Source: Rehmannia glutinosa
Lineage: Eukaryota > Streptophyta > Magnoliopsida > Lamiales > Orobanchaceae
Length of the DNA: 64,000 nucleotides
NCBI GenBank assembly: GCA_016081115.2
Contig: JABTTQ020003011.1
Coordinates: 186,001 to 250,000, forward strand
Direction of reading: 5' to 3'
Positions within the stretch are counted from its first letter, which is position 1, and every line of letters starts with the position of its first letter. Positions 11,701 to 22,483 of the stretch are shown here, in pieces. The position numbers were made by a program, and so were the translations under genes. Under the pieces are notes generated by a model that saw nothing but the letters and a program-made list of their open reading frames with translations, was not told the DNA's origin and did no database searches.

Positions 11701-13275
11701 TTTTCAATCGGGCACCATTGTTCCAGTGATTATGATTTTTATTTGCATGGCCATCACCGCAACGGAAGAATCACCAAGTCCGCGAAAGTGTTCAAGGCAT
11801 TATTCGGCGAGATTGAACGGATGGAGAGGCATCGGCCTCTATGGACATGCGGATCGACAAAGAGATGCCAATCTCACTGGCGATTTAAGAGGCATAACGG
11901 TCGGGATCGGGAATGGTGGCAACAAAGAAGAAACAATGCGTGTGGAACAAGTTAGATACTTCAGGACATTGTTCAACAAGTCACGGGTATGGAGAGTCGA
12001 AAATGCCGATGCAAAACGAAGTTCGAGAGAACATATTGAGCACATGCATGAAGCCTCAGTTGCCGAGCTTAAGTCAGCTGCGTGAGCAAAACAAGAGTGA
12101 TCTGGCGTTTGGAAGAGACCATGAATACAAAATTCAGCCTTCTCATGGCCGAGATGAAGTCGATTTCAAAGAGAGTCCAACGCTACTCGATCCGATTTCG
12201 TCTTGCATACTCTGCAGACTCAAGACAGAACTCTACCATCGCCAGGCTCGACTTCCCGCTTGCAAGTCTGTTTCAGGCGTTCCTCTCTCCTTTGATGATG
12301 CCAAAAAGGGGAAGAGGAATACCTAAAGCGCAAGGGGATCCGAAGTTGAGAAGGAAGAAGGAGCGGTGCGAAGGGAAAATCACTGAGGAAGTGTTGAAAC
12401 AAAAGAAAGGAAAATCACGAGGGGGAAGGATCGAAAGATGTGACCTTGATGATTGCACAAAGCCCTCAACAGGTCTGTCTACCGGTGACATTATCAAAGA
12501 AAGAAACTCCCAGGACTCTCGCCACTCCAACACTCGCTATATCTATGGTAAAAAAAAGAAAAACAATTGAAGCGGGGATGAAGGAAGTGGAAGGAAGAAT
12601 GGATGCCCGAGTTATGAACATCTTGAAAGAACATGGAGGCATTCCAAAGAGCAGAGACACTTATGCCATCTCGGATGTCGGGACGGAGCCACGATCAGTT
12701 GATGAATTTAAAACGCTCGAATCTGAAGGATACTTTGCAAATATGTCTATGGCTCAAGCTTGGGACTTGTATCGGGAAAAGGGTCTCACGTTATGTGAAG
12801 AAGCGGCGACAGCACAGACTACCTGATCTCTCTGGTCACTCCTCCGGGTCACTCACTGGAAAGAAAGAAGACCAAGACAAAGATACGCCGCAGGTAGAGG
12901 AAGAAGCGATGGTGGAGGAAGAAGTTTGGACCTAGGCCCTCGCCCAAAAACATTGAATACGTGGATCCAGGAAAGAAATGAGGGATCTCATTGGCCTGGG
13001 CTTGACCAAGTAGCAAATTTGCAAGTGGCTAAAAGTAACGCCGAGTATGCAAAGAGAATAGAAGAAGAAAACAAGAGACAAACTCAGCTATGGGAGGAAA
13101 GACAGGAAAGAATAAGAAGAGATGAAGCCGCCAGGAAGGCATATGAAAAGAAAAAGAAGGCGGTGACGATGAGAAAAAAGAAGAAGAGAAGAAGATCTTT
13201 GAACAAGATGAAAGAAGGAGACAACGAAGGAGATGAAGTGTTGTTGTCCACCCCTTCGTGTATTTTATTATGTAA
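8759..13275 (+). pseudogene. ORF3 of CopA, long accessory ORF after pol
   Basis: Roughly 4.5 kb of coding-like sequence starting MAPTYDFVKLGE. Frame changes near 8810, 9030 and later break it, but blocks shared with CopB and CopC keep their order: N-terminal FYVNAEIHDEGIKSYVH (near 8950), GYGLVIG (near 9390), a Lys/Ala/Pro-rich basic stretch (9540-9900), an acidic stretch followed by YPDIQHRLREWRKW (near 10065), a helical region with an RVEQVRYFRTLFNKS-like block (near 11945), and a Lys/Glu-rich coiled-coil tail (13020-13230). The stop at about 13273 is placed by alignment with CopB. The position corresponds to the env-like locus of Sireviruses, but I see no signal peptide or membrane segment. 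Function unknown. Confidence 0.65.
12299..12315 (+). other. Internal PPT-like purine tract, CopA
   Basis: gatgatgccaaaaaggggaag inside ORF3 closely resembles the true PPT context at 13486-13505 (catcatcaaaaaggggg). The same internal tract occurs in CopB (about 17972) and CopC (about 42682). Extra PPT copies upstream of the 3' LTR are a described Sirevirus trait. Confidence 0.5.
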
Positions 13276-13491
13276 ATACATACAATGTAAGTCTTCTGAA
13301 ATAAAGCTATAAATTCTTTATTTTTCTTGTAGACAAATATGTGCTCGATACACCTTGTGTGATTGTGTAAAAGAACAAGAATGTTATGATCAATAAAAGG
13401 ATCGATTCTGCGCATACATTCTATGTCAATACACTATCTGTATGTATCTTTGCTATTTGCATTTTTGAATGGTTTAAGTTTTGGCATCATC
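13276..13491 (+). other. 3' non-coding spacer of CopA
   Basis: AT-rich sequence between the end of ORF3 and the PPT, matching 18913-19143 of CopB. No coding signal is visible. Confidence 0.5.
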
Positions 13492-13504
13492 AAAAAGGGG
13501 GAAA
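13492..13504 (+). other. Polypurine tract of CopA
   Basis: aaaaagggggaaa lies immediately before the 3' LTR (13506). It would prime plus-strand DNA synthesis. The context ggcatcatcaaaaaggggg is typical of plant copia/SIRE elements and is shared with CopB. Confidence 0.9.
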
Positions 13505-13505
13505 T

Positions 13506-15093
13506 TGTTAGGAAATTTATTGTTTAGATTTTGATGAATGCCATGTAAAACTTAGAATAGGAAGTTGGCACCCCAATTCTTGTTGTAAAATGCATTGTAA
13601 TAAATAAGAGCCAAGCCAAGCCGAGTTAAGTCGCCTACGCCCTAACATGCAAGAAGACAATCAAGACTAGAAGGAAGACTCGCCGCGAGATGACTAAGTA
13701 TGGCAAAGAAGAGTAGACGGGAACTCTACTAAAAAGCGGTGAGATACGGTGAGTGGAGTATCGGTCAAGTCAACTCGAGAAAAGCCAAGTCTCAAGTTGA
13801 AGTGATGAAGAGTCATCCAATGATTGGAAGTCGACTCTAAGTCACCTGGGGAAAGCAAAGAAATGCGGTCAAGTCGAGATAACTATAAAAGATCCGTTTA
13901 CGTAAATCAAGAGAATTACTTAAACAAGTAATATCTCCATACCACCTTTCTGAGTGCTCACCCGAAGCGTGCAAATGGAATGAACCAATGGGAAGCACTA
14001 CACCGTGTCGAACTCGAAAAAAGGTGAAAGAACAATTCATACGAGGAAATGGCAATTCCAAGAATCGCAACAAGACAAGCCAACGGCGCAAGTGACTTTC
14101 AAAAATAAGCCTATCTCTTCAATGGGCAAATTTTTGAAAGATCACTATAAAAGGCCGAGGAGTTTGTTTGAGAATGTGTGACACGAGATATACAAGATAC
14201 AAGTGACAAGCGACACAAGTCACAGACTGAACTAAAAACATTCAAGCACTTATTAGAAAATCAAAACATTCTTAATCCTCAAGCCTACACTACGAAGAAC
14301 ATCAATCCAACACTCACCCTGTGAAGGAAAGATAACTTCAATCGGTTGAAGAGGAAAATACTTGAAAAATCAAGGGTCTACATTCCACGAAGGATTGTAG
14401 GAAGGTTCAAGGTCGAACCAAGTCTTAAGCTTTTGGAGGGCTTCGTGATCAAATCCAAAGAGCTTGAGCAAGTGAGCTGTAGTAGCAAGGCCTGCCCTGA
14501 AGAAGAAGTTCGAGTCGCACGAGAAGCCACGGTGAGTGATCAGCGTCTCCAGATCGAGTCCCAAAGGATCAAGTCATTTTGTGTGATCAAGACTTGTATC
14601 CGGATCTATTACCACTTTGTATCCGATCATTACCTAGTGGATTCCTCCGGGGAGTTGGAGAAGAGAGGAGTAGAAGAATTACCCCATCTTCGAACCTCTA
14701 TAAAAATTCCATTGTGTCATTTACATTTTAGCACTTTAATTCCTCGCATTTTTAACTCGCTCATATCTACTTGATAAATTTGCTATCCACTTGATAATGT
14801 ATAAGTACTAAACCAAGCACTAAACTCTTGCTTAATCAAACTTAAGGGTGTTAAGTCTTCGCTGAAAACAAAACCACAGTTGAGTTAATTTAGAACCAAC
14901 GGTGAGTTATTCCATCAACAGCTCGGTTGAGTCGTTGAGAGATTAACTCTCTTGAGTGGCTAAATTGATTGTCCATCAAGGACACATGTTGTGTAGTATC
15001 AACTTTGTATATTTAAAAGGATGAATCGAAAATTTGGTAAGGTTTATTCAACCCCCCTTCTAAACCTTACACTTACACCCTTGGGACCTCTGA
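13506..15093 (+). repeat. 3' LTR of CopA
   Basis: 1588 bp partner of 986-2579; TATA at 14146-14152. The last bases read cctctga rather than cctaca, so the terminal CA is altered, but the following gatcc matches the left flank and fixes the boundary. Confidence 0.93.
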
Positions 15094-15098
15094 GATCC
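15094..15098. repeat. Target-site duplication of CopA, right copy
   Basis: gatcc, identical to 981-985; the interrupted ORF3 of CopB resumes directly after it. Confidence 0.9.
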
Positions 15099-18000
15099 TT
15101 TGGAGGATCACTTGGCTATGGCCTAGTTATTGACCATCGATGGAGGTTAAGGGCATTCCCTTAGACATGGAAAGTCTTTCTATGTAAACAAGAAGATGTT
15201 CAGAGCCAACTTGTCCGGCGCCCAGAAGAGAGCCTATGCCAAGAGGACAAATACCAGTGAGGGGGAATCAGCTGACCCCGTTGATACAGCTGCTTCCTCC
15301 CCTCCAAAGAAGAGAGATGCCCTTGCAGCTGCGAAGAAGAAAGGTGCCTAAAAGAAAGAAGAAAGACGCACCTGCCCCTGCAGCCGAGTCGCCTGCCCAT
15401 GCAGCTAAGGCGGAGAAGGAAGCCCAAATACCTTCTCCGGCCATCAGAAAGAAGAGAACTGCCAAGCCCAGAAAGGCAGCTCCTCAGTCAACGAAAGATG
15501 CTCCGGCCCCCACCACCAAGGAATCTGAAGAAGAAGTCTCCGAACCGGAAATTCCTCTGGTGAGGACCAAGAGAATGAGAAGACTCACCAAGCTCTCAGA
15601 GCTTGAGAAGACAGCTGAGTCTGCCACTCAGGTGGAGAAAATCTCTCGAGCTCATTTGAAGAAGTGCGGTCTCGTGAGTTATTGAAGAAACAACCAAGTC
15701 ACGCTAAGGATAGTCGGCAGAGGCAATTCAAGACCCGGTGTGGGAGAACAACTGAGGATGAAGAAGTGGTGGAGACAGCAGAATCCCCTGCTGAAAGGAT
15801 AGTGTCTCCACCGCCACGAATCTTTCAAGGAGAAGAGAGAAAAGCAGAGTATGTCGCCTTCCATTCACGAAAAGGAAGGGCAACAAGAAGAGGATGAAGA
15901 TGACGATGTAATTATGTACTCTCCGTTGTATCCGGACATCCGAACCGTCTGCGAGAGTGGAGGAAATGGAAATTGAGTCGCTGGCGGTTTGAACGCCCGA
16001 ATTCATTGAGGAAGAGGAAGATCCGATGAAATTCCTCAGATTGACCACCGTGCTTAGTGCACTTGATGAAGATAAGCTGTCTGGACATCCTGCATATCTT
16101 CAAGGAGAAAGAAAAGGAAAGATTAGCAGAAGAAGCCAAAGCTCGTGAAAAGGCGAATATATGCCCACTCACTGGAACTCTGGAGCACACTCATCCTCAC
16201 ATTGATATGCTCTCGGAAAGTTATGAGGACATGGATCCTGTTGCTGCAAAGGAGAAGTTGGATATGCAAAGAAACCTCGGGAATCCAAATCGATGCATGA
16301 ACCGGCAGATGATGGAAGGACCGGAGAGTCCTCCAAATCTCTCCTCGAAATTGATCCGTTGGGAGTGGTACAGCAAATTGCCACGATTATTGCCGCAACC
16401 ACATCCCCGATTCACTCGAGAGGGCGGATCCAAGGGATTTGGCGATGACACGAGAACTTGGGCACCCAAGTTGAGCCAACCTATTTGAAGGTGTCTTACC
16501 ACCGCCCCACGGCTAAACACTCAATGGAAACAGATCGGGAGTCCGGAGCAGAGTGACCCCACCATTAGTCACTCAACGGTGTGCCGGTGAGGGAAACTCA
16601 CTCCACTACTGACTAGGTCGGAGGATGTTGCGAGATGACTCCACAATGAAGGAATGAGGCAAAGTGGAGAAAGAAAAAAAGAACAATAGCAAGTTGTCAC
16701 TAACAAAGCTCGGACGATTGAGTTTGTCCCGGTGAAGTGTCAACACTTTGCAGTCGAGATCTTCTTTTGCGGTCGAGGCAGGCAATGTGATGGATCTACC
16801 TTAGGAGTTAACACTGGCAATGAAAGTGCAATCCAAGGAGTTGAGACTCCTGTGGATGCCACTGCAGAAGACCCTAAGACAGCAGCTGCGTCTGTCGAAG
16901 GGAATGTACAGCCTCTCGCCGCAGCGATTGAGACCGTAGAAGGTAATGAAGTCCCAAGGGAGGATGAGACTTCCCGGGTAAAAATCAAGGAGAAAAGAGC
17001 ATTCCTCAAGTCATCATTGTTGACTCAGAAGAGGAAATCAGCGTTCTTCATGATTCCAGGATAATCCTAATACAACATTCTTGGGATCTGAAGATGAAGC
17101 TGAGTCCACCCCTGCTGCAAAGGACTCAGTTGAGGATGTTCTTCCAAGTACGAGTAAGCCAGAATTCAAAGTTGCTCGTCAAATGTTCAATTTTGATGAT
17201 GAGCCAAGTCCCTAGGCACATCACAGGCACGAACAACTGTAGAATCAATACCATATGTATGTGATGATGCATTTGAAGAAACTTTCCCTTTCTTGATTGA
17301 GCTGCCCGATCTTGAAGAAGAAATAGCTCGTGAGCAGAGACGCTTCAACATCAGAGTTGATCCAGTTATTCCCTCCGATTCAATTGTTCCAGCAGATTTT
17401 GATTTTGATGCTGCTTGGCCGCCAGCTGAAACCGAGGTGACAGATGAGGTACGTGAAGTCTTCAAGACAATCCTTAGTGAGATTGAGAAGATTGAACGGC
17501 ACCAGGCCTCACTGGATATGCGGTGGACAACAGGGATGCCAACCTCACGGTAGACTTGCGAGGGATAGTGGTCAGAATCAGAGAATGGTGTCAGCAGCAG
17601 AGTACAATGCGATACAAACAAGTCAGATATTTTAAAGCATTGTACAACAAAATGTTGGTCTGGAGCGCTGATAATGCCGACATGAAGCGGATGATGCAGA
17701 CAACATTGATGAGAATGCATGGCTCTCATACAAATGAGATGGAGCTGATGCGTGAATTTCACAGAAAAGAACTTCTGCGCGTTGAGGACAATATGAATGC
17801 CAAATTCAGCCTTCTCATAGCTGAAATGAAATTGGTGGCAGCCGAGTCCAAAGCCACCGCTTTCGGGTAATTTTGAGCAAAGATACTCCGCAGAGACTCA
17901 AGCGTAACTCGCTATCACCGACCGGACTTCATGCTTGCTGGATGTTTAGGGGTTCTCTCTGCTTTTGATGATGCCAAAAAGGGGTAAGAGGAATACCGAA

Positions 18001-18912
18001 GATGTAGAAGGAGACAAATTTGTTGAGAAGAAGAAAGAGACGGTGATGAGAAGAGGAAGGAGAAGGAAAAACTGTTGAGGGGGAAAGGACAAAGGATGTG
18101 GCATTAATGCTTGCCTTCACGCCAAAAACACCTCGGAAGGTCATGTCACAGCTAGCATAATCAGCAAACTTCCGGTGACTCTGCCGCTCTAACACTCGGT
18201 TGTGCCTATGTCTCAAAAGAGAAAAATTGTAGAAGCAGAGATGGAGGAGTTCGACAAGAGAACGGATGCCCGTGTTGAAGAAATGTTGAAACAGTTCGGA
18301 GGCATTCTGGCAGGAAAAGATACAGATGCCATTCCAGATGACGGACAAGAGCCAAGATCAGTTGAAGAGTTCAAAACGCTCGAATCCGAAGGATACTTCA
18401 AAAACATGTCCATAGCCCAAGCCTGGGACTTGTACTGGGAGAAAGGTCTAAAGTTGTGCGAAGAAGTCGATAGGCGAAGAAATTACCAGCTGACCATTCA
18501 AATTGGTAAAACAAGACTCCGTGCAAAGATATACACCCGGAGGAAAAGGAAGAAGTGGTGGAGGAAGAGGTTTTCGACCTAGACCTTTGCCCAAAAATAT
18601 TGAATATGTAGATCCGGCAAGAAAGGAAGGATATACTTCAATTTGGGTATGATGTTGTAGCCAATCCGGGAAGTGGAAAGGAAGAATGTTGAATATGTCA
18701 AAAGAATCAAAGAAGAAAATAAGAGGCAAACTGTTGTGGCAAGAGAGACAAGAAAGAAAAAGGAAAGATGAAGCTGCAAACAAGGCATGTGAAAAGAAGA
18801 AAGCAAAGAAGAAAAAAAAGAAAGAGAGTCGACGAAGACAGAGAAGAAAAGAAGGAGGCGCGAAGGCGATGAAGTGTTCTTTGCTAACCCTTCATGTATT
18901 TTACTTTTGTAA
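15099..18912 (+). pseudogene. ORF3 of CopB, C-terminal part
   Basis: Resumes with FGGSLGYGLVI directly after the nested element. Readable blocks: basic Lys/Pro/Ala-rich stretch (15236-15685), acidic region and a YPDI...RVWRKW-like remnant (about 15900-15980), an FDFDAAWPPAETEV block (about 17398) followed by helical RGIVVRIREWCQQQST (about 17558), KQVRYFKALYNKM (about 17616) and a MLVWSADNADMK block. Later, SVEEFKTLESEGYFKNMSIA (18358-18420) matches CopA near 12700. It ends in a Lys/Arg/Glu-rich tail and stop at 18910-18912. Together with 374-985 it is about 4.4 kb. Frameshifts near 15685, 16490, 17550 and elsewhere. Function unknown. Confidence 0.65.
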
Positions 18913-19143
18913 ATACACATGCATGTAAGTCTTCTCAGACATTCAATGAAAAATCTATAATTTACGTAGATATAAGTATGCTCCGATTGCTCGATGCACA
19001 TTGTAATCGGTGTGTAAAGGACAAGAATGTTATGGTCAATAAAAAGATTGATTCTACGCATACATTCTTTGTTAATGCATTTGTTTGTATGTATCTTTGT
19101 TGTATTGCATTTTGTTTGTATGTTTTAAGTTTTGGCATCATCA
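18913..19143 (+). other. 3' non-coding spacer of CopB
   Basis: AT-rich spacer between the ORF3 stop and the PPT, alignable with 13276-13491 of CopA. Nothing else is seen. Confidence 0.5.
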
Positions 19144-19155
19144 AAAAGGGGGAGA
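19144..19155 (+). other. Polypurine tract of CopB
   Basis: aaaaagggggag directly before the LTR starting at 19157, in the same tggcatcatc context as CopA. Confidence 0.9.
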
Positions 19156-19156
19156 T

Positions 19157-20734
19157 TGTTGGGATATTTATTGTTTAGATTTTGATGAATGCCATGTAAA
19201 ACTTAGACTAGAAAGTTGGCACCCCATTTTCCTTGTAATTCTTATTGTAATAAATAGGGTTGTATAAGCTTAGTCAAGTCTCAGCTATGGCTGGGAATAC
19301 AAGAAGTTAACTGAAGAAGTGAAGTGAAGACTCCGCTGTGGAACAGCTGAGTATGGCCAAAAATAGAAGACCAAGGACTCGACTGCAGATGTAACAGTTG
19401 AAGGATAGCTGTGTGAAAAGTCAGATAAGTCAAAAGCCATGTCATAAGTTGATGTGACAGAAGAGTCTCTCAATGAGTGAAGCAGACTCAAGTCACCTGG
19501 GGAAAAGGCGGTGCGAAGAGGAGTTAATCGAAAAGAATCCGTTGTAAGTCAAGGATTTTACTTAAATAAGTAATTCTTCCATGCTGCCATGTCTTAAAGT
19601 GCTCAGTCCCAGAAGCGTGCAAAAGAAATTAACCAATGGGAAGCATTGCACCTCGTGTCAGATTCTAAAAACGTGAACATTCATTTAATACGAGAAAAGG
19701 TCTACATCTCAAGATTGAAGACCAAGAAAAGACAAGCCAACGAACACTAGTGACTTTTGAAAATCAGCCTATCTCTTCAATGGGCAGATTTTTGAAAGTT
19801 CACCATAAAAGGCTGAGGAATCACATTGAGAAAAGGTTACCTTGCACACCTGAGATAACAAGCAACATTCATACTGTAACCTGAAGAATATTCTCAAGTT
19901 ATTCAAGCCAAATCCTCAAGCCTCAATCTCGAAGGAAATCGATTCAACACCAAGCTGTGAAGGAAAGACAACTTCAAACTGTTGAAGAGGAAACTTTTGA
20001 AGAATCAAAAGGGGTCTACTTTCCAAGGAGGATTGTAGGAAGGTTCAAGGTCGAACCAATCTCAAGTTATTGGAGGGCTTCATGATCAAATCCAAGAAGC
20101 TTGAGAAAGTAGGTTGAAGTAGCAAGGCAGCCGCCCTGTGAAGAAGCTGAGTCGGATGAGAAGCCAGCTGTGTGACCAAGGCATCTCCAGACTGAGTCCA
20201 AGGAGCAAGTCAGCTGCGTGATCAAGACTTGTCTCTAGACTGATAGCCACTTTGTACTCTGATCATTACTTAGTGGATTCCTCCAGGAGTTGGAGAAGAG
20301 ATGAGTAGAAGAATTACCCCATCTTCGAACCTCTATAAAATTTACTTGTGTCATTTACATTTCAACATATTTACATTCCTGCACATATACTTTATATCTC
20401 ACGATAATTTGCTATCCAACCGATAAATAACAAAGTGCTAAAACCAAGTGTTTAAAACAAAGTTAAATCAAATTCAAGGGTGTTAAGTCTTCCGTTGAAA
20501 AACCCGTCACAGCCAAGTTAAGGTTTAGTCTAAACAACTGAGTTATTCTATCAACAGCTCTATCGAGTCTGTTGAGTGGCTAATTCTGCTGATTAACTAA
20601 CTTAGCTGTCCCTCAAGGACTTAGCTGTGTAATTAACTCTGTAATATTTTAAAAAGACTAAAATTGAAAAAATTGGTAAGGTTTATTCAACCCCCTCCCC
20701 TTCTAAACCTTACTCACACCCCTTGGGACCTACA
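19157..20734 (+). repeat. 3' LTR of CopB
   Basis: 1578 bp, tgttggg to cctaca. Homologous to the CopA and CopC LTRs but clearly diverged from both, so CopB is a separate insertion. Its TATA position reads CATAAAA (19804-19810). Confidence 0.93.
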
Positions 20735-21197
20735 GTAAGGTTGGGGTAGATGATTGTTCTGTATTGGTATTAATGCAAAATGATATTGATGCTCTCAATT
20801 TGGTTAATTGCATTGATCATAATAGAGTGGTTGGAGTTTTTATAGAGAAAGAAAATGCTCATCCAAATTCTACTGAATTTGAATCTACCAATGAGTTACC
20901 TAGTGTTGATGAGCCTTTGCAATTTGTTTGTGATGATGAAGCAGGGTAGAAAGTGATGAAGTTAATAACAATCTTGATGAAAATGACAACATTGGAATTC
21001 ATGAGGATAATGTGAAGAATGTTGTGATAACATTGAAAGTGATGAAAGTTTAGATGGGGAAGATCAGTTAGATGATAGTGACTCTGAGTTGTCTGATTAT
21101 TTTGTTGACAGTGAATGGGATCTTTGTGATAGAGAGAAAAGAGAGAAAATGGTTGAATTTCAGGATGAAAAATCATTCCCAATTCCTTCTCAAATAA
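20735..21197 (+). pseudogene. MuDR/MULE-like transposase N-terminal fragment
   Basis: Two frames joined by a break near 20950. The first reads LMQNDIDALNLVNCIDHNRV followed by VVGVFIEKEN, resembling the N-terminal plant mobile domain of MuDR transposases. The second is acidic, with DDSDSELSDYFVDSEWDL, similar to the acidic linker typical of those proteins. No catalytic or SWIM domain is present. The CopB LTR abuts it, so CopB may have inserted into this relic. The family call rests on motif impression only. Confidence 0.4.
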
Positions 21198-21385
21198 AAT
21201 AGAATTGTTCAATTACTTTTCTGCCCATGTAAGAGACATTAACAAAAATGCCCTCAATTGTCTAGGTGAGCATTAGAGGGTAAAATGTCAATCCCGTTCA
21301 GTTTGGAGGGGCAATTGCTAAAAATAATAGATTAGATGGCAAAGTGTAAAGAAGGTCATAGTTTGGAGGGTTAAAAACAATTCCC

Positions 21386-21885
21386 ATGATAATTAAAGAG
21401 GCCTTGGAATTTGCGATGAATTATAGTTGTTTTCCCAATCTTTTTGCATCAAATTCTATGTTGGTAGTGCAAGCAGTCACGGCTGCACAAGATGACTTAA
21501 GCTACATGGGTGCACGAATTTTGGACATCAAACATTTGTTAGCTAGCATGAATGTAACTAACATTTTCCACAAATGTAGATCGCCAAATAAAGTTGCTCA
21601 TACTTTAGTTAATTTTGCTTCTTTTTCTCCCACGTCTATCTATTGGACGAACATAGACTTTCCTTTTTGGTTTGAGGGAATTGTAACGGCAGATCTTCAT
21701 TGATGAAATAAAGGCATTACATTTCTCTTCCAAAAAATTAAAAAAAATACATCAATTGTTTCGTCCCTAAGCCTCAAGTCTTGCATCTGGCACTGTCTGT
21801 TAGGACGTAGGCCTGAGAATATTGTTATAATTAATTTGAATCATCAATGAATTACAGTTTTCTCATAAATAAAAAAAAAAGAAAT
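21386..21885 (+). pseudogene. 5'-truncated LINE: RNase H (RVT_3) domain and A-rich tail
   Basis: The 105-codon frame 21386-21703 has the layout of the plant LINE-associated RNase H-like domain: alternating helices with an NSMLVVQAV block where the DS..VV motif lies, then the NKVAHTLVNFA block near the end and a final IVTADLH. It is followed by a 3' UTR and A-rich runs near 21740-21770 and 21871-21880. Only the LINE 3' end is present, as expected from incomplete reverse transcription. No target duplication was recognised, partly because CopC inserted at the right side. Confidence 0.65.
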
Positions 21886-21890
21886 AAGGT
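21886..21890. repeat. Target-site duplication of CopC, left copy
   Basis: aaggt before the LTR, repeated at 44317-44321 after the 3' LTR. It links two LTRs 18 kb apart as one insertion. Confidence 0.88.
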
Positions 21891-22483
21891 TGTTAGGAAA
21901 TTTATTTGTTTAGATTTTGATGATACCATGTAAACCTTAGACTAGAAAGTTGGCACCCTATTTTCCTTGTATTTCTATGTTGTAATAGCTAGGACTGAAA
22001 TAGCTGAGTTAAGTCAGCTATGTCGAATAATGCAAAAAGTCAACTACAGATCAAAGTGAAGACTCTACTGTGTATCAGCTGAGTATGATCAAGATGGAAG
22101 GCAATGACTCGACTGAAGGAGATACGGCAGAGGAACAGTTGTGTAAAGGATGTTGAAGTGTCAGTCAAGTCAGTATAAAAGCCAAGTCTAACAGTTGAAG
22201 TGACAGTTGAGTCATTCCTATGATTGGAGCAGACTCAAGTCAAGGGGTATAGGCAGCAGCCAAGTCAAGACAACTGACATTGATCCGTTGGAAAGAAGTC
22301 AATGATATTACTGCCAGGTCTTAAAGTGTTTGGCCCAGGAATATGCAAAAGGAATAAACTAATAGGAAACACCGGAGCATGTGTCAAACCCCGTAAAGTC
22401 TGGCAGAGGTATTTAATATGAGGAAGGGTCAACGTCACATTATCGCAGCATCAAGAAAAGAAAAGCCAACGAACAAGAAGTGT

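Larger units (their letters stand above)
986..15093 (+). mobile_element. CopA, complete Sirevirus-like Ty1/copia retrotransposon
   Basis: Complete element of about 14.1 kb: 5' LTR 986-2579, PBS 2582-2593, gag from 2708, coiled-coil region, pol to 8196, promoter-like spacer, ORF3 8759-13275, PPT 13492-13504, 3' LTR 13506-15093, duplication gatcc. The order protease, integrase, reverse transcriptase, RNase H is that of Ty1/copia. Long LTRs, a gag with a coiled-coil extension and an extra ORF after pol point to the Sirevirus (SIRE) lineage. No frame is open throughout, so the copy is not coding-competent as assembled. Confidence 0.93.
15094..20734 (+). mobile_element. CopB, right-hand piece with 3' LTR
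   Basis: Continuation of the outer element after the CopA insertion: remainder of ORF3, spacer, PPT and 3' LTR. The next five bases after the LTR (gtaag) should be its target duplication, but the 5' LTR is outside the window, so this cannot be tested here. Confidence 0.9.

Noticed and set aside
13029..13415. Minus-strand hydrophobic Ser/Phe-rich frame that looks membrane-like
   Set aside because: Antisense of the Lys/Glu-rich coiled-coil tail of ORF3; the reverse complement of AAG/GAA-rich DNA gives Phe/Ser/Leu.
17187..17762. 191-codon minus-strand frame
   Set aside because: Antisense to the ORF3 region of CopB whose plus-strand blocks are conserved in CopA and CopC; no recognisable domain.
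18579..19061. 160-codon minus-strand frame
   Set aside because: Same cause: antisense of the charged ORF3 tail and spacer.
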